Assembly (NCBI GenBank): GCA_001830045.1
Contig: MIDA01000033.1
Coordinates: 1 to 53,667 of the forward strand
DNA: 53,667 nucleotides
Reading direction: 5' to 3'
DNA from: Tenericutes bacterium RIFOXYA12_FULL_35_10
GTDB lineage: Bacteria; Bacillota_I; Bacilli_A; Acholeplasmatales; Acholeplasmataceae
Both the position numbers and the translations under genes were made by a program. The first letter of the stretch is position 1; each line of letters starts with the position of its first letter. Positions 25,903 through 36,668 of this stretch are shown one piece after another. The notes below the pieces were generated by a model. It saw only the letters and a list, made by a program, of their open reading frames with translations. It made no database searches and had not been told where the DNA came from.

Positions 25903-28292
25903 ACGTTCACCACCTTATAACTACGTGCTGATATCACGCCATCTGTGGTAAACCGTGTTGCATATTGATAATTAATATAAATCTTAACACCATTCGTATA
26001 CGTGACTAAAACTAAACCAGTTTCTAAAACTTCTCTGGATTCAATTTGTTCTCCAATGACATATTTTAATGCGTCATTGACGAAATGATAGTTTTCAATC
26101 ACTTCATCTTGATAATTAGATAACGTCGTTGTAAATAGGTCTGCAGCAGGAGTATAGCGCATTTCATATGTGTCTTTTTCTGTTAATACATAAGCAGGAT
26201 TAATCCCAAAATCAACCATCGTTAATAATCTGTCTTCAGCAAGTGCATTAAAGTTCATAAATGGTGTGTAATAGGAAATACTTCCCTTTAAAACAATCGG
26301 TAAAAGTGGAACTAAATCTGTGTAGTAGTCATATTGCGCATTCGTAATAAACATGTTTAAATAGCCATCAGTTTCAGAAAGCATATAACTATTGGGTTGT
26401 GCTAAGATTAAAGAATCATAAAGTGATGCAATCTCTTGATAGGTTTCAATCGAATGCATTCTTTCAAAGTTATCATTATCGTAATAACTAAATAAAATCG
26501 AACCCAATGACATCATAGCAGGACCTGAAACGTTCATGTCTTGATAGAAAGATTGGTCTTGTTTTGCATAAACCAAACTTCTCTCAGGATAAAGCAGATA
26601 TGCTTCAGTGACTTGACCATTTAAGTTTCTATAACGAAGGACCATCTTTAATTTAGATAACGATCTTGCAACATCTCTTGTATAAGATACACGTGATGCA
26701 TCTTCACTTGAATTGATATAATCATTTTCTAAGTAAACACGGTTTCCATCATCCATAATTTGGTTGATGGTATCTTTTAAATCATTTTGATCATAAACAC
26801 GTGTGCGATACGGTGTACGGTTAATAAATCCATCTCTACTCCAACCTAGCAGTGTCACGACTTGATTGGTTAAACCATTTTCTTTAAACATATCATAAGC
26901 ATTTTGAACATCTTTAGCAGATGTCATATTGACTCTGGTAGTTCCAATGAATGAGGGTTCACGGTCACTCATGATATATGCAAGTTGAATGGGAATATCT
27001 GTTGAAGCTTGTTCACGTTCTGTTAAAACGCCTTCTTCAATCAAATAGTCTCTATAATCTTTTGCAATACCAACATAAGATGCATCTTCACCATCTAAAA
27101 TGGTATAACGTGCACGGTAATTCGTTTGTGTGACATCATCATCAATGACATCCGGACCTTGTCCTTCACGGTTGATGACATTTTTATAAAGTTGTCTCAC
27201 TTGATAACGGATGCTTGAACGGTGATATCGTGAAGATGATCCCCAGAAGGATGCGAATAATTGTGAATTTTCTGCACCTTCGATGATATTCACATAATAG
27301 GCATTACCACCTGGACGATGCACAATCCCTGAAATAGGTAGTGTCATCTGAGGTAGAGTTTGCTGTGCATAACCATAATCAGATCCAAAATAACGCGCTT
27401 GGAAATAGGTGTTATAGTATTTGTTTGTTCTAACTAACGCACCAACACCATCAGGAATAACAATATAACCTGGAATTTTATCTTCACGTGCAGCTCCAAA
27501 ATAAGGAAACACTTGAATACCAATTAAACGATAAATATCGCCTTCTTCAACAATCGATTCTGTTGGGATAAAGACTTCAATACCAGCATCTTGCAAACTG
27601 ATCGTCACATCAAAATTCGTTTCAATGGAACCAAGTTCGACAGCAACTGTAAATGAGTTAGCTGTTTTTTCTTTAATGGTTGCCTTCGCTTTTCTATACG
27701 TATACGTTCCTGGTGTAAGATAATAAGGTCTTAAACGATCGGTCTCCGTTTCAGTGATTGCACCATTATTTTGATATTCAACTTCTGCTAAGGAATAAAG
27801 TGAATCGGTATTGATACCTGCTGGTTTAATGTTACCTGTTGTGACATATTCAACCCATAAACCTGAATTCATCAAGTTTCTTGCATTTGTAACGTCTTCT
27901 CTAGTTCCTGAAATCCCTTGGAATTCAGGACGTGAAGACCAGAAATAACCGTTTTCTTCGTTTTTAATCATCATAGAGAATGAATCAACTTCAAAATAAA
28001 CGGTAAACTTACCTGGTACTGAAAACATTTCTTCAAACCCTAAGGTTTCAAGTTCTGCTTCTGAGTAACTTAAGGTATACTTTGTTTCATAATCTTCTAA
28101 AACTTGTTCACTGACATCATCGGTTTGTGTATATCTTGATGATTCAAGTAAGAGTTGATTGATGTATGGATAGTTATCAATCACATCTAAAGACATATCA
28201 AATGCAGGATCTTTTTGATTGGCATTTGCAACCATAAACGTAAAGGATAAGAATAAGACGATGATGAGTACATATTTAAATAATTTAGCCAC
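25899..28292 (-). CDS. DUF5696-type exported protein
   Basis: A 797-residue protein with a signal peptide (hydrophobic residues about 5-22, MVANA cleavage-like end) and a long beta-rich extracellular region. The order and segments (GYFWSSRPEFQG; GYIVIPDGVGALVRTNK; GYAQQTLPQMTLPISGIVHR; YVGIAKDYRDYLIEEG) match DUF5696 proteins that I know from Paenibacillus loci next to Yip1 proteins and sugar permeases. The second half looks TIM-barrel-like, so a glycosidase-like fold is possible, but no catalytic pair is identified. The start is GTG at 28292 with GGGAG ten bases upstream. It overlaps both neighbours. Confidence 0.75.
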   Translation of the reverse strand: MAKLFKYVLIIVLFLSFTFMVANANQKDPAFDMSLDVIDNYPYINQLLLESSRYTQTDDVSEQVLEDYETKYTLSYSEAELETLGFEEMFSVPGKFTVYFEVDSFSMMIKNEENGYFWSSRPEFQGISGTREDVTNARNLMNSGLWVEYVTTGNIKPAGINTDSLYSLAEVEYQNNGAITETETDRLRPYYLTPGTYTYRKAKATIKEKTANSFTVAVELGSIETNFDVTISLQDAGIEVFIPTESIVEEGDIYRLIGIQVFPYFGAAREDKIPGYIVIPDGVGALVRTNKYYNTYFQARYFGSDYGYAQQTLPQMTLPISGIVHRPGGNAYYVNIIEGAENSQLFASFWGSSSRYHRSSIRYQVRQLYKNVINREGQGPDVIDDDVTQTNYRARYTILDGEDASYVGIAKDYRDYLIEEGVLTEREQASTDIPIQLAYIMSDREPSFIGTTRVNMTSAKDVQNAYDMFKENGLTNQVVTLLGWSRDGFINRTPYRTRVYDQNDLKDTINQIMDDGNRVYLENDYINSSEDASRVSYTRDVARSLSKLKMVLRYRNLNGQVTEAYLLYPERSLVYAKQDQSFYQDMNVSGPAMMSLGSILFSYYDNDNFERMHSIETYQEIASLYDSLILAQPNSYMLSETDGYLNMFITNAQYDYYTDLVPLLPIVLKGSISYYTPFMNFNALAEDRLLTMVDFGINPAYVLTEKDTYEMRYTPAADLFTTTLSNYQDEVIENYHFVNDALKYVIGEQIESREVLETGLVLVTYTNGVKIYINYQYATRFTTDGVISARSYKVVNV

Positions 28293-30318
28293 GACTGATC
28301 AACTCCCTTACAATATCTGAGAACAAGACGAACACTTCATTAAGAAGTAAGTAAATGATGAAGAGTACTGCCATAATCATGAGACCGGTAAACACGGTAA
28401 TGAATAAATTCATAATGGTTGGTTTCATGTCATAGAAGTGTACTTCTTTAACCATGATAATCATGTATAAAAGCGTTAAACCAACAACGATATAAAGCAC
28501 AGTTTGATAGATGAAGCCTTCATTGTAAGTTAACACATTGGAAATAATGGTTAGAATAGGTAATCCAATAATCATCGGTAACAACATGTAAGCTGTTCCT
28601 TGATAAACATCAGAAAGTTTACCTTCCCCATCACGAATGCTACATACTAAGTAGTTAGCAACAACAAATAAGAAGAATGGAACAAAGACAGTAACCATTT
28701 CTTGGAACATGTTGATTTCTGATGGAATGTTGTTGTTAAATAAGAAACTTGATTCAAAAATCCAAATAATATAGACGGTAAAGAACATCATTAAATAGAT
28801 CGTTGCCGATAAATTAGATCCCTTACCTTCACGTTTAATACCATAAAAACCATCTGCTGGATGTTTAAAAATATAGAATGGGAAAACAAGTTCACGGTAT
28901 AACTTATACTTATTGAGCTTTTCCTTCAACTTCGTTAAAGGTCTAAGTAAAATAGGCATAAACTTGAAAATGTTATTGGCAATCGCTAAGACGACCAAAG
29001 CTAGGGCAACAATAACAATACCTTGACCTGAGGATAAGAGCGCTTGGTTTCTAACTTCCCAATATGCATCTGAATAACCATCTTGATCACGCGCAACTTC
29101 ATAATATTTCATTGCCGTTTCATAATCCATATCGGCATAATATGCATCACCAAGACCTTGGTTTGCTAAATCGAAGAGTGCATTCATCTTTAACACTTCT
29201 TGCCATGGACCTAAAGATTCAGAATATTTACCATCTTGATAAAGATCAATCGCGTAATGTACTAAGTTTGCAAACTCTGTTGGAATAAAGACTTGAAGTG
29301 ATGATGATGTTTTATCAATCGCGTAAATGTTACTCTTAGAGTCTACTGCAACACCTGAAGGTAGATCAAATAACCCTTTTTGTCCAAAGGTATCTAGACC
29401 AGAGAAGATAAAGAGTACGGATCCATCAGGACCATATTCGACTAAATAACCATCCGATGTGATTGCGAAAATCGTGTTATAAGGACCCACAAATAAATCT
29501 TCAGTGGTATTAAATCCCCAAACCGATTGGTTATAGACGAAGTTAGCGATGTTTAATTTTAAATAACCAAATTCATCTTTGGTTGTTGTTAGAATTAAAC
29601 CATCATTATCAACACCAATGTTATACACAGGTTTAGGAATCATCTTAAACCACTCACGGCGTTGTTGTTCATCAAAGAGCATGTATTTTAAGACATTATC
29701 CCATGTGTTAGGAATTTGGTTACCACCAAAGAATCCGAAGAATGAACCATTGTTTTCAAATTCTGCAAGCCCGTTAATGTTACCTGCTAGAAGCACGTAA
29801 ACATTATTACCACGGTCAGTAATGACTTTCGTTGGTTCAAAAGGATCTGTTTCTTTAAAGAATGGTGAATTTACTGGTTTTTCATAGATCGCACCCAGTT
29901 GATAATCACCTAAGGTTTCATCATAGATAAATTGATATGCTTTCTTATTGCCAAAATCTGCGACATAAAGTGCACCATCAATACCAACATGAACACCTGT
30001 CGGTTGTTCTAAGATACCTTCACCAATAATGGATACTTGATCTTGTTGCAAACTATATTTGATCACGCGTTTATTGCCTGAATCTGCAATATACACGTTA
30101 TCTTCTTTATCAATGGTGATATCTTCTGGGTTAAGTAATGTTTCTCCACCCAAATTGTAGCTCATGGATAAAGGAAGGTAGGCGTCCTGTGTAGGGACAA
30201 TTCTTCCTTGAGAACTTGAATACGTAAATGTTGCGTAAGGGACACCGTTGGCGCTGACGGTAAGGGATGTAACCGAGAACACCATGATTAAAATGAGTAC
30301 AATGATTAATTTTTTCAT
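28285..30318 (-). CDS. NHL beta-propeller / TPR / Yip1-domain membrane protein
   Basis: A 677-residue multi-domain protein: signal peptide (1-23); NHL-like repeats (about 60-345, e.g. ITIDKEDNVYIADSGNKRV, GVAVDSKSNIYAIDK); a TPR-like helical pair (about 352-420, YAIDLYQDGKYSESLGPWQE); a membrane segment (about 432-450); then a C-terminal Yip1-like domain with four or five membrane segments (480-677). The propeller should face outside. Known relatives sit beside sugar ABC genes and DUF5696. A role as surface glycan sensor or scaffold is inferred. It overlaps its neighbours by one and eight bases. Confidence 0.82.
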   Translation of the reverse strand: MKKLIIVLILIMVFSVTSLTVSANGVPYATFTYSSSQGRIVPTQDAYLPLSMSYNLGGETLLNPEDITIDKEDNVYIADSGNKRVIKYSLQQDQVSIIGEGILEQPTGVHVGIDGALYVADFGNKKAYQFIYDETLGDYQLGAIYEKPVNSPFFKETDPFEPTKVITDRGNNVYVLLAGNINGLAEFENNGSFFGFFGGNQIPNTWDNVLKYMLFDEQQRREWFKMIPKPVYNIGVDNDGLILTTTKDEFGYLKLNIANFVYNQSVWGFNTTEDLFVGPYNTIFAITSDGYLVEYGPDGSVLFIFSGLDTFGQKGLFDLPSGVAVDSKSNIYAIDKTSSSLQVFIPTEFANLVHYAIDLYQDGKYSESLGPWQEVLKMNALFDLANQGLGDAYYADMDYETAMKYYEVARDQDGYSDAYWEVRNQALLSSGQGIVIVALALVVLAIANNIFKFMPILLRPLTKLKEKLNKYKLYRELVFPFYIFKHPADGFYGIKREGKGSNLSATIYLMMFFTVYIIWIFESSFLFNNNIPSEINMFQEMVTVFVPFFLFVVANYLVCSIRDGEGKLSDVYQGTAYMLLPMIIGLPILTIISNVLTYNEGFIYQTVLYIVVGLTLLYMIIMVKEVHFYDMKPTIMNLFITVFTGLMIMAVLFIIYLLLNEVFVLFSDIVRELISRG

Positions 30319-31199
30319 TATTTGATCCCCGAATGAGCCATGGTATTCATGACTTTACTTTGTAAGACAATAAACAGTACTAAATTAGGTATAAACATCA
30401 GTAACCCTGCTGCAGCAGCCATCCCTTGACCTGCAACGGTATTACCTTGAGCTGATGTTAAGCTCATCATATAAAATGCGAGTGTACGTTTACTTTCATC
30501 ATTGATGTATAAAACAGAAGTTGTCGTATCATTCCAAATCGCCTGAAAGGCTAGAATACCTACGGTTGCGATTGCTGGAGCGATGATGGGCATGATAATT
30601 TTAAAGAATATCTCCATCTCCGATGCACCATCAATCTTCGCAGATTCGATTAATTCATTGGGTGTTTGATCGATAAACTGTTTAATCAAAAACATCGCAA
30701 CTGGCATGACAATGACTGGTAATATATGTGCCCAGTATGTATCAATTAAACCTGATTGTGCGATAATTAAATATCTTGGAATTTGAACTGCAATCGGTAC
30801 GAACATTAAAGCTAAGGTATTTAATTCAAATAAGAACTTTTTACCTTTAAATTTCATCTTAGATAATGCATAAGCAGAAAATCCAGTGAATAAAATCGCT
30901 AACCCAACCCCTAAAATCGTTACAAACAGTGAGTTCACTAAATATCTAGAAAACGGAACTCCGGATGCACTCACAATTCTTGATAACTCGGTAAAGTTAT
31001 CAAATGTTGGTCTTCTGACGAAGAACTTAGGCGGATACGCGAACAGTTCACTTTGAGGTTTAAACGCATGGTTAATAATAAAGATAATCGGCAATAACAT
31101 CAGCGTTGAAAAAGGTATTAAAAACAGGAAGAATGGTAGCTGACTTCTATGAAAACGTGTGGGATTGATTTTTGTCCCTTGAAATGAGTTACTTTTCAT
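30318..31199 (-). CDS. Sugar ABC transporter permease, MalG-type (pair 1)
   Basis: A 293-residue permease with six membrane segments and the EAA loop ESAKIDGASEMEIFFKIIMP. It follows the MalF-type gene by four bases and overlaps the NHL-Yip1 gene by one base (TAATG). It probably uses one of the two solute-binding proteins encoded just upstream. It is less than half identical by eye to the other MalG-type permease in the locus, so the pairs are not a recent duplication. Confidence 0.92.
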   Translation of the reverse strand: MKSNSFQGTKINPTRFHRSQLPFFLFLIPFSTLMLLPIIFIINHAFKPQSELFAYPPKFFVRRPTFDNFTELSRIVSASGVPFSRYLVNSLFVTILGVGLAILFTGFSAYALSKMKFKGKKFLFELNTLALMFVPIAVQIPRYLIIAQSGLIDTYWAHILPVIVMPVAMFLIKQFIDQTPNELIESAKIDGASEMEIFFKIIMPIIAPAIATVGILAFQAIWNDTTTSVLYINDESKRTLAFYMMSLTSAQGNTVAGQGMAAAAGLLMFIPNLVLFIVLQSKVMNTMAHSGIK

Positions 31200-31203
31200 T
31201 GTC

Positions 31204-32088
31204 TTAGTCCCTTTCTCCTAAAATTTTCCAAGTCACTTTAGAGATGAAATACACCATGATTAAAAGAACAACGCTAATCGCCGCTGCATAGCCCATCATG
31301 TATCTGATAAATCCAAAGTCTTCGATATGGTTAACGATTAACTGACCTGCATATTGTGGTGTCGGGTTAGATCCAGAAAGAGCGACCCCGATACCTCCTG
31401 CTTGGAAGGTTGTCACTACTGCCATCACGGCTCCAAAAAGCATTTGAGGTTTCATGGATGGTATGGTGATGTAAAAAATTTCTTGTGCACGGTTTCTAAT
31501 ACCATCGACATATGCCGCTTCATAAAGCGTCTGATCAATGTTTAAGACACCCGCTAACATCGCTAAGAACCCAACACCCATACTACTCCATAGGGAGACA
31601 ACAATCATAATGGTCATTAAATACTGTGGTGATTGCAAGAACTGAATCGGTTCTAAGATAACACCCCAGTTCATCAATAAACTGTTTAAATAACCTTGTG
31701 AGTCATCTGAGAAAATAATTCGCCACATGGACGCCATCGCAACCCCCATCGTTAAAGATGGAGAGTACAGGATAATGGCTAACACTGTACGCGCTTTAGC
31801 AGGGATTTGCGCAAGCATCCATGCGAGAAAAAACGATAGTAAATATCCAACAGGACCAACGATTAACGCAAACTTCAATGTATTCGATAAAACGAATTGC
31901 ATGAAGACTGTATCCATCGTGATCAGTTCGATATAGTTTGTAATCCCTGTAAATGTAGGTGCTTGAATCGCATTAAAGTATGTAAATGATAAGAACACAG
32001 CAGCTAAAACAGGAATAACGACAAAGACAAAGAATAAAGTCCAGTAAGGTACGATAAACCATGCAGGACGATTCATTTTATGCAGCAT
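31204..32088 (-). CDS. Sugar ABC transporter permease, MalF-type (pair 1)
   Basis: A 294-residue permease with six membrane segments and the EAA loop [22 protein letters not shown], in which the usual GAS is replaced by GIR. It overlaps the large solute-binding fusion by 11 bases, so the two are translationally linked and probably work together. The length is typical, without the N-terminal extension of the second MalF-type protein. Confidence 0.92.
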   Translation of the reverse strand: MLHKMNRPAWFIVPYWTLFFVFVVIPVLAAVFLSFTYFNAIQAPTFTGITNYIELITMDTVFMQFVLSNTLKFALIVGPVGYLLSFFLAWMLAQIPAKARTVLAIILYSPSLTMGVAMASMWRIIFSDDSQGYLNSLLMNWGVILEPIQFLQSPQYLMTIMIVVSLWSSMGVGFLAMLAGVLNIDQTLYEAAYVDGIRNRAQEIFYITIPSMKPQMLFGAVMAVVTTFQAGGIGVALSGSNPTPQYAGQLIVNHIEDFGFIRYMMGYAAAISVVLLIMVYFISKVTWKILGERD

Positions 32089-35000
32089 GGTCCACCTCCG
32101 TTAGCCAATAATCAACGGTATAAATGGATGGCACACGGTATGTGTCTCCCATCATATAACCGAACTCGGCCATCTTATATAAAATCTCACGGTTTGAAAT
32201 ACGAACCGCTTCATCCAGTGCGATTCTCGCATTTGTACCATCAAAGACAATCTTTGTCCACGCATTTGAAATTTCACGTTCAACCATGTAAGCACCTGGA
32301 ATACGTGATGCTTCAAGAGCATATTCCCATTGTTCTAAAACTATTTCTTTGTATTCAGTTGGCATAGATAATGTCTTAAACGCATCAATGTTTGCTGTAT
32401 TCCAGAAATAGGTTTGACCGTAAGTTGATTGTAATAAGAATGCAAATTCTGATTGAACATCAGTTGACATCCACCAGCTTAAGAAATCCCATGATTCTTC
32501 AGGATATGCGGTTGTACTCATAATCATCGATGCTTGTGCACCAACTGCTGAATAGCGAATGATTTCATCGGTATCTTCATCGTAAACGCCTGGATGTAGA
32601 TCCATGCCCCATAAACCGTCAAGTTCTGCTGCTGCGTTTTCTAATAAGATATACGTTGATAAATCTGAAATACCAATCGGTAATGTCCCATATCTAAAAT
32701 GGTTATAGAAAGATGCTACATACTTAGGCATGTTATAGAGTGTGAATAAATCACTCATCAGCTGAATACCTTCTAAGGTTTCGTCACTGTTGATCGCGGT
32801 TTGCATACCATTTTCGGTATATAAATCACCACCAAATTGATAGATAAAAGGCATGGTTGCGACGAATGGCTTTAAGCCAGAATATTGTGCAAGTGGTACG
32901 AAATAGTTCATACCATAACTCTGTAAGAGTGGTAAAATTTCAATAATTTCATCCCATGTTTGTGGGATTTCAGTTATACCAATAGATGCTAAAATATCTT
33001 TACGATAATATGTCACCCAGAAGTTTTGTGTCTCAGGTAAACCGTAAACACCTTCTTCAAAGATGTATGGAATCATTGCACCCTTAGAAAAATGTGTGAC
33101 AAGTTCAGCATAACCTTCAAATTGACGAAGATCTAAAGCTGCATCTCTAACTGCAAAATCGTAAGGGATCCAGTGGTTCACACCAATAGCAACGTCAGGT
33201 GCTTGACCTGATGCGTTTGCTAAAATCAGTTTGTTTTGATCTGGCATTTGTGAAACGGTGATTTTTAATTCACCATTATACGTTTGGTCAATCATCGCCT
33301 GCATAATTTCAATGTATTGTCTTGGATGATTCACCCAAACGGTTAATTCGCCTGCTTTACGTTTAGATGCACTATATGGATTATTGATGAAAGATAGAAT
33401 TAAACGCTTTGTACCTTCAAAGAAACTGACAAACACATTCGCGTATGGTTTTTCTAGTTTTTCATCACCATGAACAATGATTCTTTCCATTTCTAAGTTG
33501 GATCTCATTAAACGTTGCATGAGGTTACCTAAAATTTGGTTAACCGATGAATCGCCATCAGAAAACTGTACCATCAGTGATGGTAGTTTATTGATTTGAT
33601 CTGCAATGTTATCAAGACGTGTTGCTGCAACTTTAATGTTACCAATTTCAGACGGTTCATCTGAATCTGTTAATGTTAATAACTTGCTATAATTTGATCT
33701 TAAAATATCTGCCCATGTTCTAATATCATCAGCTGCATTGGGGAAATAGGCTTCGATATCCCAGTCTCTATAACGGTCTGTTCCACCTGAGGTATAACGT
33801 TTTACGTTTAAAGATAAGGTTTGAATTTGGTTCATCACATAACCGATAACTTCAATCGTTTCTCTATAGGGATAACTGACTGCTTCTAATGTGATTTCAT
33901 TTTTACCAGCTTCTAAATAAACTTTGAAAGCTTCACCATTTTCGTCGATTAATGTGCGGTTTAAGAATCTGGTCGTATAGGGGAAAGCATAACTTTCTAA
34001 ATCACTAAAAGGCACTTCACCATTAATATAAATCTTTCTAAATACCGGCATATCTTTAATCATGTACTGACGGTATTTGAATGATAAATGATAGTATCCT
34101 GATGTTTCAACATTCATTTCATAGGTCACAGATTGACCATTATTTTGCCACGAATCACCAAAAATTGTATTGAGTCTTAAAAACTGTGTATCATAGTACA
34201 AATTGGATGGATCTTGTTCTGTACGAAGACGAATGGATGGATCATTACGATGCATCATTTCTCTTGCTGAAATAACAATTTCATCAGAAATGACTTCATG
34301 ATCGCCCATTTCGTTTAAATAGGTTTCATAACTTGGTATTTCAACATCACCAATAAAATAAAACTGTCCAATCAGTAATTCTTGGTTGACATAGTGAAGT
34401 GAAATTTCATCACCTGGATGAAGTTCAAATGCGAACAGTCCTGGATGCATACCTCTGTAATCATAAACATCATATGTACGCCATTCAAAAACCTTATTTG
34501 AACTTGGTTGAATTTCATTTTGATAACGGTCTAATTTAAACTCAGTTGATTCTAATACCCATTTAGAAGGTACAACCAATGTTTGAGACTCATAAAAAGG
34601 GGCTTCACCATTCACTTGAATCATGACTTGCGCATGGTCAATGGATTGTTCAATCTCATAATAATCAAAAGCTAAATAAACTAATCCTGTTTGTGTAAGT
34701 GGGTTTGTAAATGTAATAGGTTCTCCTCTTGTCAAAAGATGGACATCCTGATCAAGTCCACTAAATGCTTGGTAAGCAAGAGCTTGATCACCATAAACAC
34801 TGTGATTTTGATCAATCACTTCGCCAATCATATCACCTGTAAGAACAGTTTGTTCTGAAATGATAGGGTTTAAATTACGATCAACGTAACTTTGTTTTAC
34901 TTCACTATAAAGAGGTGTGTTAAATGCTGCAGACTGATATTCATTTGAGTAATCACTCATGAGTGTCAGTCCATCATAATAACCGTCCATCGTTGACTGC

Positions 35001-35137
35001 TTAAAAAAAGAAAGCGTAATCCATAAGACGAAAAAGATGGACAATATTAATATTACCCATTTTTTAACGGTTAATGCTCTGAAAAAGGCGAAGAAAGTTC
35101 GCATTCCCTTTTTTAAATGGTCAAAGATGTTTCTCAT
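32078..35137 (-). CDS. Membrane-anchored carbohydrate-binding / ABC solute-binding fusion protein
   Basis: A 1019-residue protein. A cytoplasmic basic N-terminus leads to one membrane segment (about 27-45) that acts as uncleaved anchor. Two beta-rich domains follow (about 60-270, and about 285-435 with [10 protein letters not shown] and [20 protein letters not shown]6/35-like), then a helical region (about 465-590) and a complete family 1 extracellular sugar-binding domain (about 597-1000: [54 protein letters not shown]). Normal binding proteins are about 400-450 residues, so this is a fusion. It is likely a large-ligand receptor for permease pair 1. Confidence 0.82.
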   Translation of the reverse strand: MRNIFDHLKKGMRTFFAFFRALTVKKWVILILSIFFVLWITLSFFKQSTMDGYYDGLTLMSDYSNEYQSAAFNTPLYSEVKQSYVDRNLNPIISEQTVLTGDMIGEVIDQNHSVYGDQALAYQAFSGLDQDVHLLTRGEPITFTNPLTQTGLVYLAFDYYEIEQSIDHAQVMIQVNGEAPFYESQTLVVPSKWVLESTEFKLDRYQNEIQPSSNKVFEWRTYDVYDYRGMHPGLFAFELHPGDEISLHYVNQELLIGQFYFIGDVEIPSYETYLNEMGDHEVISDEIVISAREMMHRNDPSIRLRTEQDPSNLYYDTQFLRLNTIFGDSWQNNGQSVTYEMNVETSGYYHLSFKYRQYMIKDMPVFRKIYINGEVPFSDLESYAFPYTTRFLNRTLIDENGEAFKVYLEAGKNEITLEAVSYPYRETIEVIGYVMNQIQTLSLNVKRYTSGGTDRYRDWDIEAYFPNAADDIRTWADILRSNYSKLLTLTDSDEPSEIGNIKVAATRLDNIADQINKLPSLMVQFSDGDSSVNQILGNLMQRLMRSNLEMERIIVHGDEKLEKPYANVFVSFFEGTKRLILSFINNPYSASKRKAGELTVWVNHPRQYIEIMQAMIDQTYNGELKITVSQMPDQNKLILANASGQAPDVAIGVNHWIPYDFAVRDAALDLRQFEGYAELVTHFSKGAMIPYIFEEGVYGLPETQNFWVTYYRKDILASIGITEIPQTWDEIIEILPLLQSYGMNYFVPLAQYSGLKPFVATMPFIYQFGGDLYTENGMQTAINSDETLEGIQLMSDLFTLYNMPKYVASFYNHFRYGTLPIGISDLSTYILLENAAAELDGLWGMDLHPGVYDEDTDEIIRYSAVGAQASMIMSTTAYPEESWDFLSWWMSTDVQSEFAFLLQSTYGQTYFWNTANIDAFKTLSMPTEYKEIVLEQWEYALEASRIPGAYMVEREISNAWTKIVFDGTNARIALDEAVRISNREILYKMAEFGYMMGDTYRVPSIYTVDYWLTEVDHAA

Positions 35138-35150
35138 ATTTCCTCCATAA

Positions 35151-35192
35151 AAAGATGGGTCAGAGAGGGGAAAATTCCCCTCTCATCCCATT
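35151..35192 (-). promoter_or_regulatory. Strong intercistronic hairpin after the solute-binding protein gene
   Basis: GAGAGGGGAA (35163-35172) pairs with TTCCCCTCTC (35175-35184), extended by ATGGG/CCCAT (35155-35159 and 35187-35191) across a small internal loop. A CTTTTTAT run follows on the minus strand. It lies in a 67-base gap in an operon otherwise packed tightly. A partial terminator or mRNA stabiliser raising binding-protein levels over permeases is inferred, as is common for such genes. Confidence 0.7.
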
Positions 35193-35204
35193 GAATTTTT
35201 AAAA

Positions 35205-36656
35205 CTATTTACCTAAATTTTCAAGTTGATCTTGAACGATTTCGTTAGCTTTCGCTTCCCATTCGGCAGCATAAGTTGCAACTGCAGTTGGACCAGCAAT
35301 AACTAAACTATCCCAGTTATATGGATTTTCAGGATCTGATACCCATGCCCAGAATTCTTTATAACCTGGTAACCATTTGTCAAGGTCAGGTTTAGAGAAT
35401 TCAATACGGTTTAAAGTGTAATCAAGACCTTCAATACCATCAACGAGTGCATAAACTCTATCCCAAACGCCTTCATAATCAGCAACAGGGAATCTGTTTA
35501 AATACTGTGGCATTTCGCCAGCAGCGACTGCAGCAGCTTTATCTGCTTCAAGTAGATCAAGACGTGCTAACCAACCTTCTCTACCAAAAGTCATCCATTT
35601 AGCAAGCATAAATGCTTCTTCAGGATATGCAGTTTGATAGGATACACATTGATAATCAAGAATCGTTGGTGGGAATAAACCAGCGGATCCGCTAGGATAT
35701 GGCCAGAAGCCTAAATTGATATTGTTTGTTTCTTTAGCATAATTGATAATACCAAATTGCCAAGAACCTTCGATATCCATTGCAGCATAACCTTCTTGAA
35801 TCATGTAAGTTCTTAATGCTGTGTTTGCTTCAGCATTATAATCTTCTTCTGTGAAACGAGTTGTTGTACCATCAGTTAATTGATGAATCGCAACTTTGGT
35901 TTGCATTGCTGAAATCCAGCCAGCAGAAGTGTAATGGAAAGCTTCTCCATCCCATGTGTCATATTGTACGTTAGCATCATTCATCATTGGCCAAACTTGT
36001 TGGAAGTCAGGTGAACCATACCATGTATCAAAACCGACAACGAGATTTTCTGGATTTGCTAAGTCAAAGTTTTTAATTGCTTTTGCAATTTCAACAAACT
36101 CAGCATGTGTCCAGTCTTTCACTGGGTAACCATCGTTATCAATACGATATTTACCTTCAACAGTTGAAAGGTTCGCTTCTTCAAAAATATCTAAGTTAAT
36201 CATAATACCCTTTAAGAATTGGAATGAAGGAACTGCAAAACGTTTACCATTATATACACCAGTCATGGCGATATTGTCATAAACTAAAGCTGCATCTTCA
36301 TCTAGATCCCACATGGAAGCAACATCCATGGTTAAACCAGCGTTAATTACAGTAGGAACGTTATCGGTAGCAAACACGTCTGGTAATAAACCAGCTTGTG
36401 CTGCAGTCACTAAGTTACCTGTAAATTCTGCACCAGAACCTGCAATGTTCTTACTAAGTGTCACACGAATGTGTGGGTACTTTTCCATAAATTTGTCGAT
36501 CATACGTTGATTGAAATCAGCATCGCCCCAATCAGCGTACGTTAATTCGATGGTTTGAAGTGTTTGTTCGCCTTCAGTTGGAACGGGATCTTTACCGCAT
36601 GCAACAAGTGCTAACACAAACACCAGCATCATCACTAAAGTCATTAATTTTTTCAT
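35205..36656 (-). CDS. ABC sugar-binding lipoprotein
   Basis: A 483-residue family 1 extracellular solute-binding protein. The lipobox LVAC anchors Cys20. The mature part begins with TIELTYADWGDADFNQRMID, and contains FMEKYPHIRVTL, LPDVFATDN, GVYNGKRFAVPS, MDIEGSWQFG and SYQTAYPEEAFMLAKWM, the family pattern. The ligand is probably a beta-glucan oligosaccharide, from context only. A strong hairpin follows its stop codon, and the gene lies 12 bases below the CBM lipoprotein. Confidence 0.92.
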   Translation of the reverse strand: MKKLMTLVMMLVFVLALVACGKDPVPTEGEQTLQTIELTYADWGDADFNQRMIDKFMEKYPHIRVTLSKNIAGSGAEFTGNLVTAAQAGLLPDVFATDNVPTVINAGLTMDVASMWDLDEDAALVYDNIAMTGVYNGKRFAVPSFQFLKGIMINLDIFEEANLSTVEGKYRIDNDGYPVKDWTHAEFVEIAKAIKNFDLANPENLVVGFDTWYGSPDFQQVWPMMNDANVQYDTWDGEAFHYTSAGWISAMQTKVAIHQLTDGTTTRFTEEDYNAEANTALRTYMIQEGYAAMDIEGSWQFGIINYAKETNNINLGFWPYPSGSAGLFPPTILDYQCVSYQTAYPEEAFMLAKWMTFGREGWLARLDLLEADKAAAVAAGEMPQYLNRFPVADYEGVWDRVYALVDGIEGLDYTLNRIEFSKPDLDKWLPGYKEFWAWVSDPENPYNWDSLVIAGPTAVATYAAEWEAKANEIVQDQLENLGK

Positions 36657-36668
36657 TGTAATCTCCTC

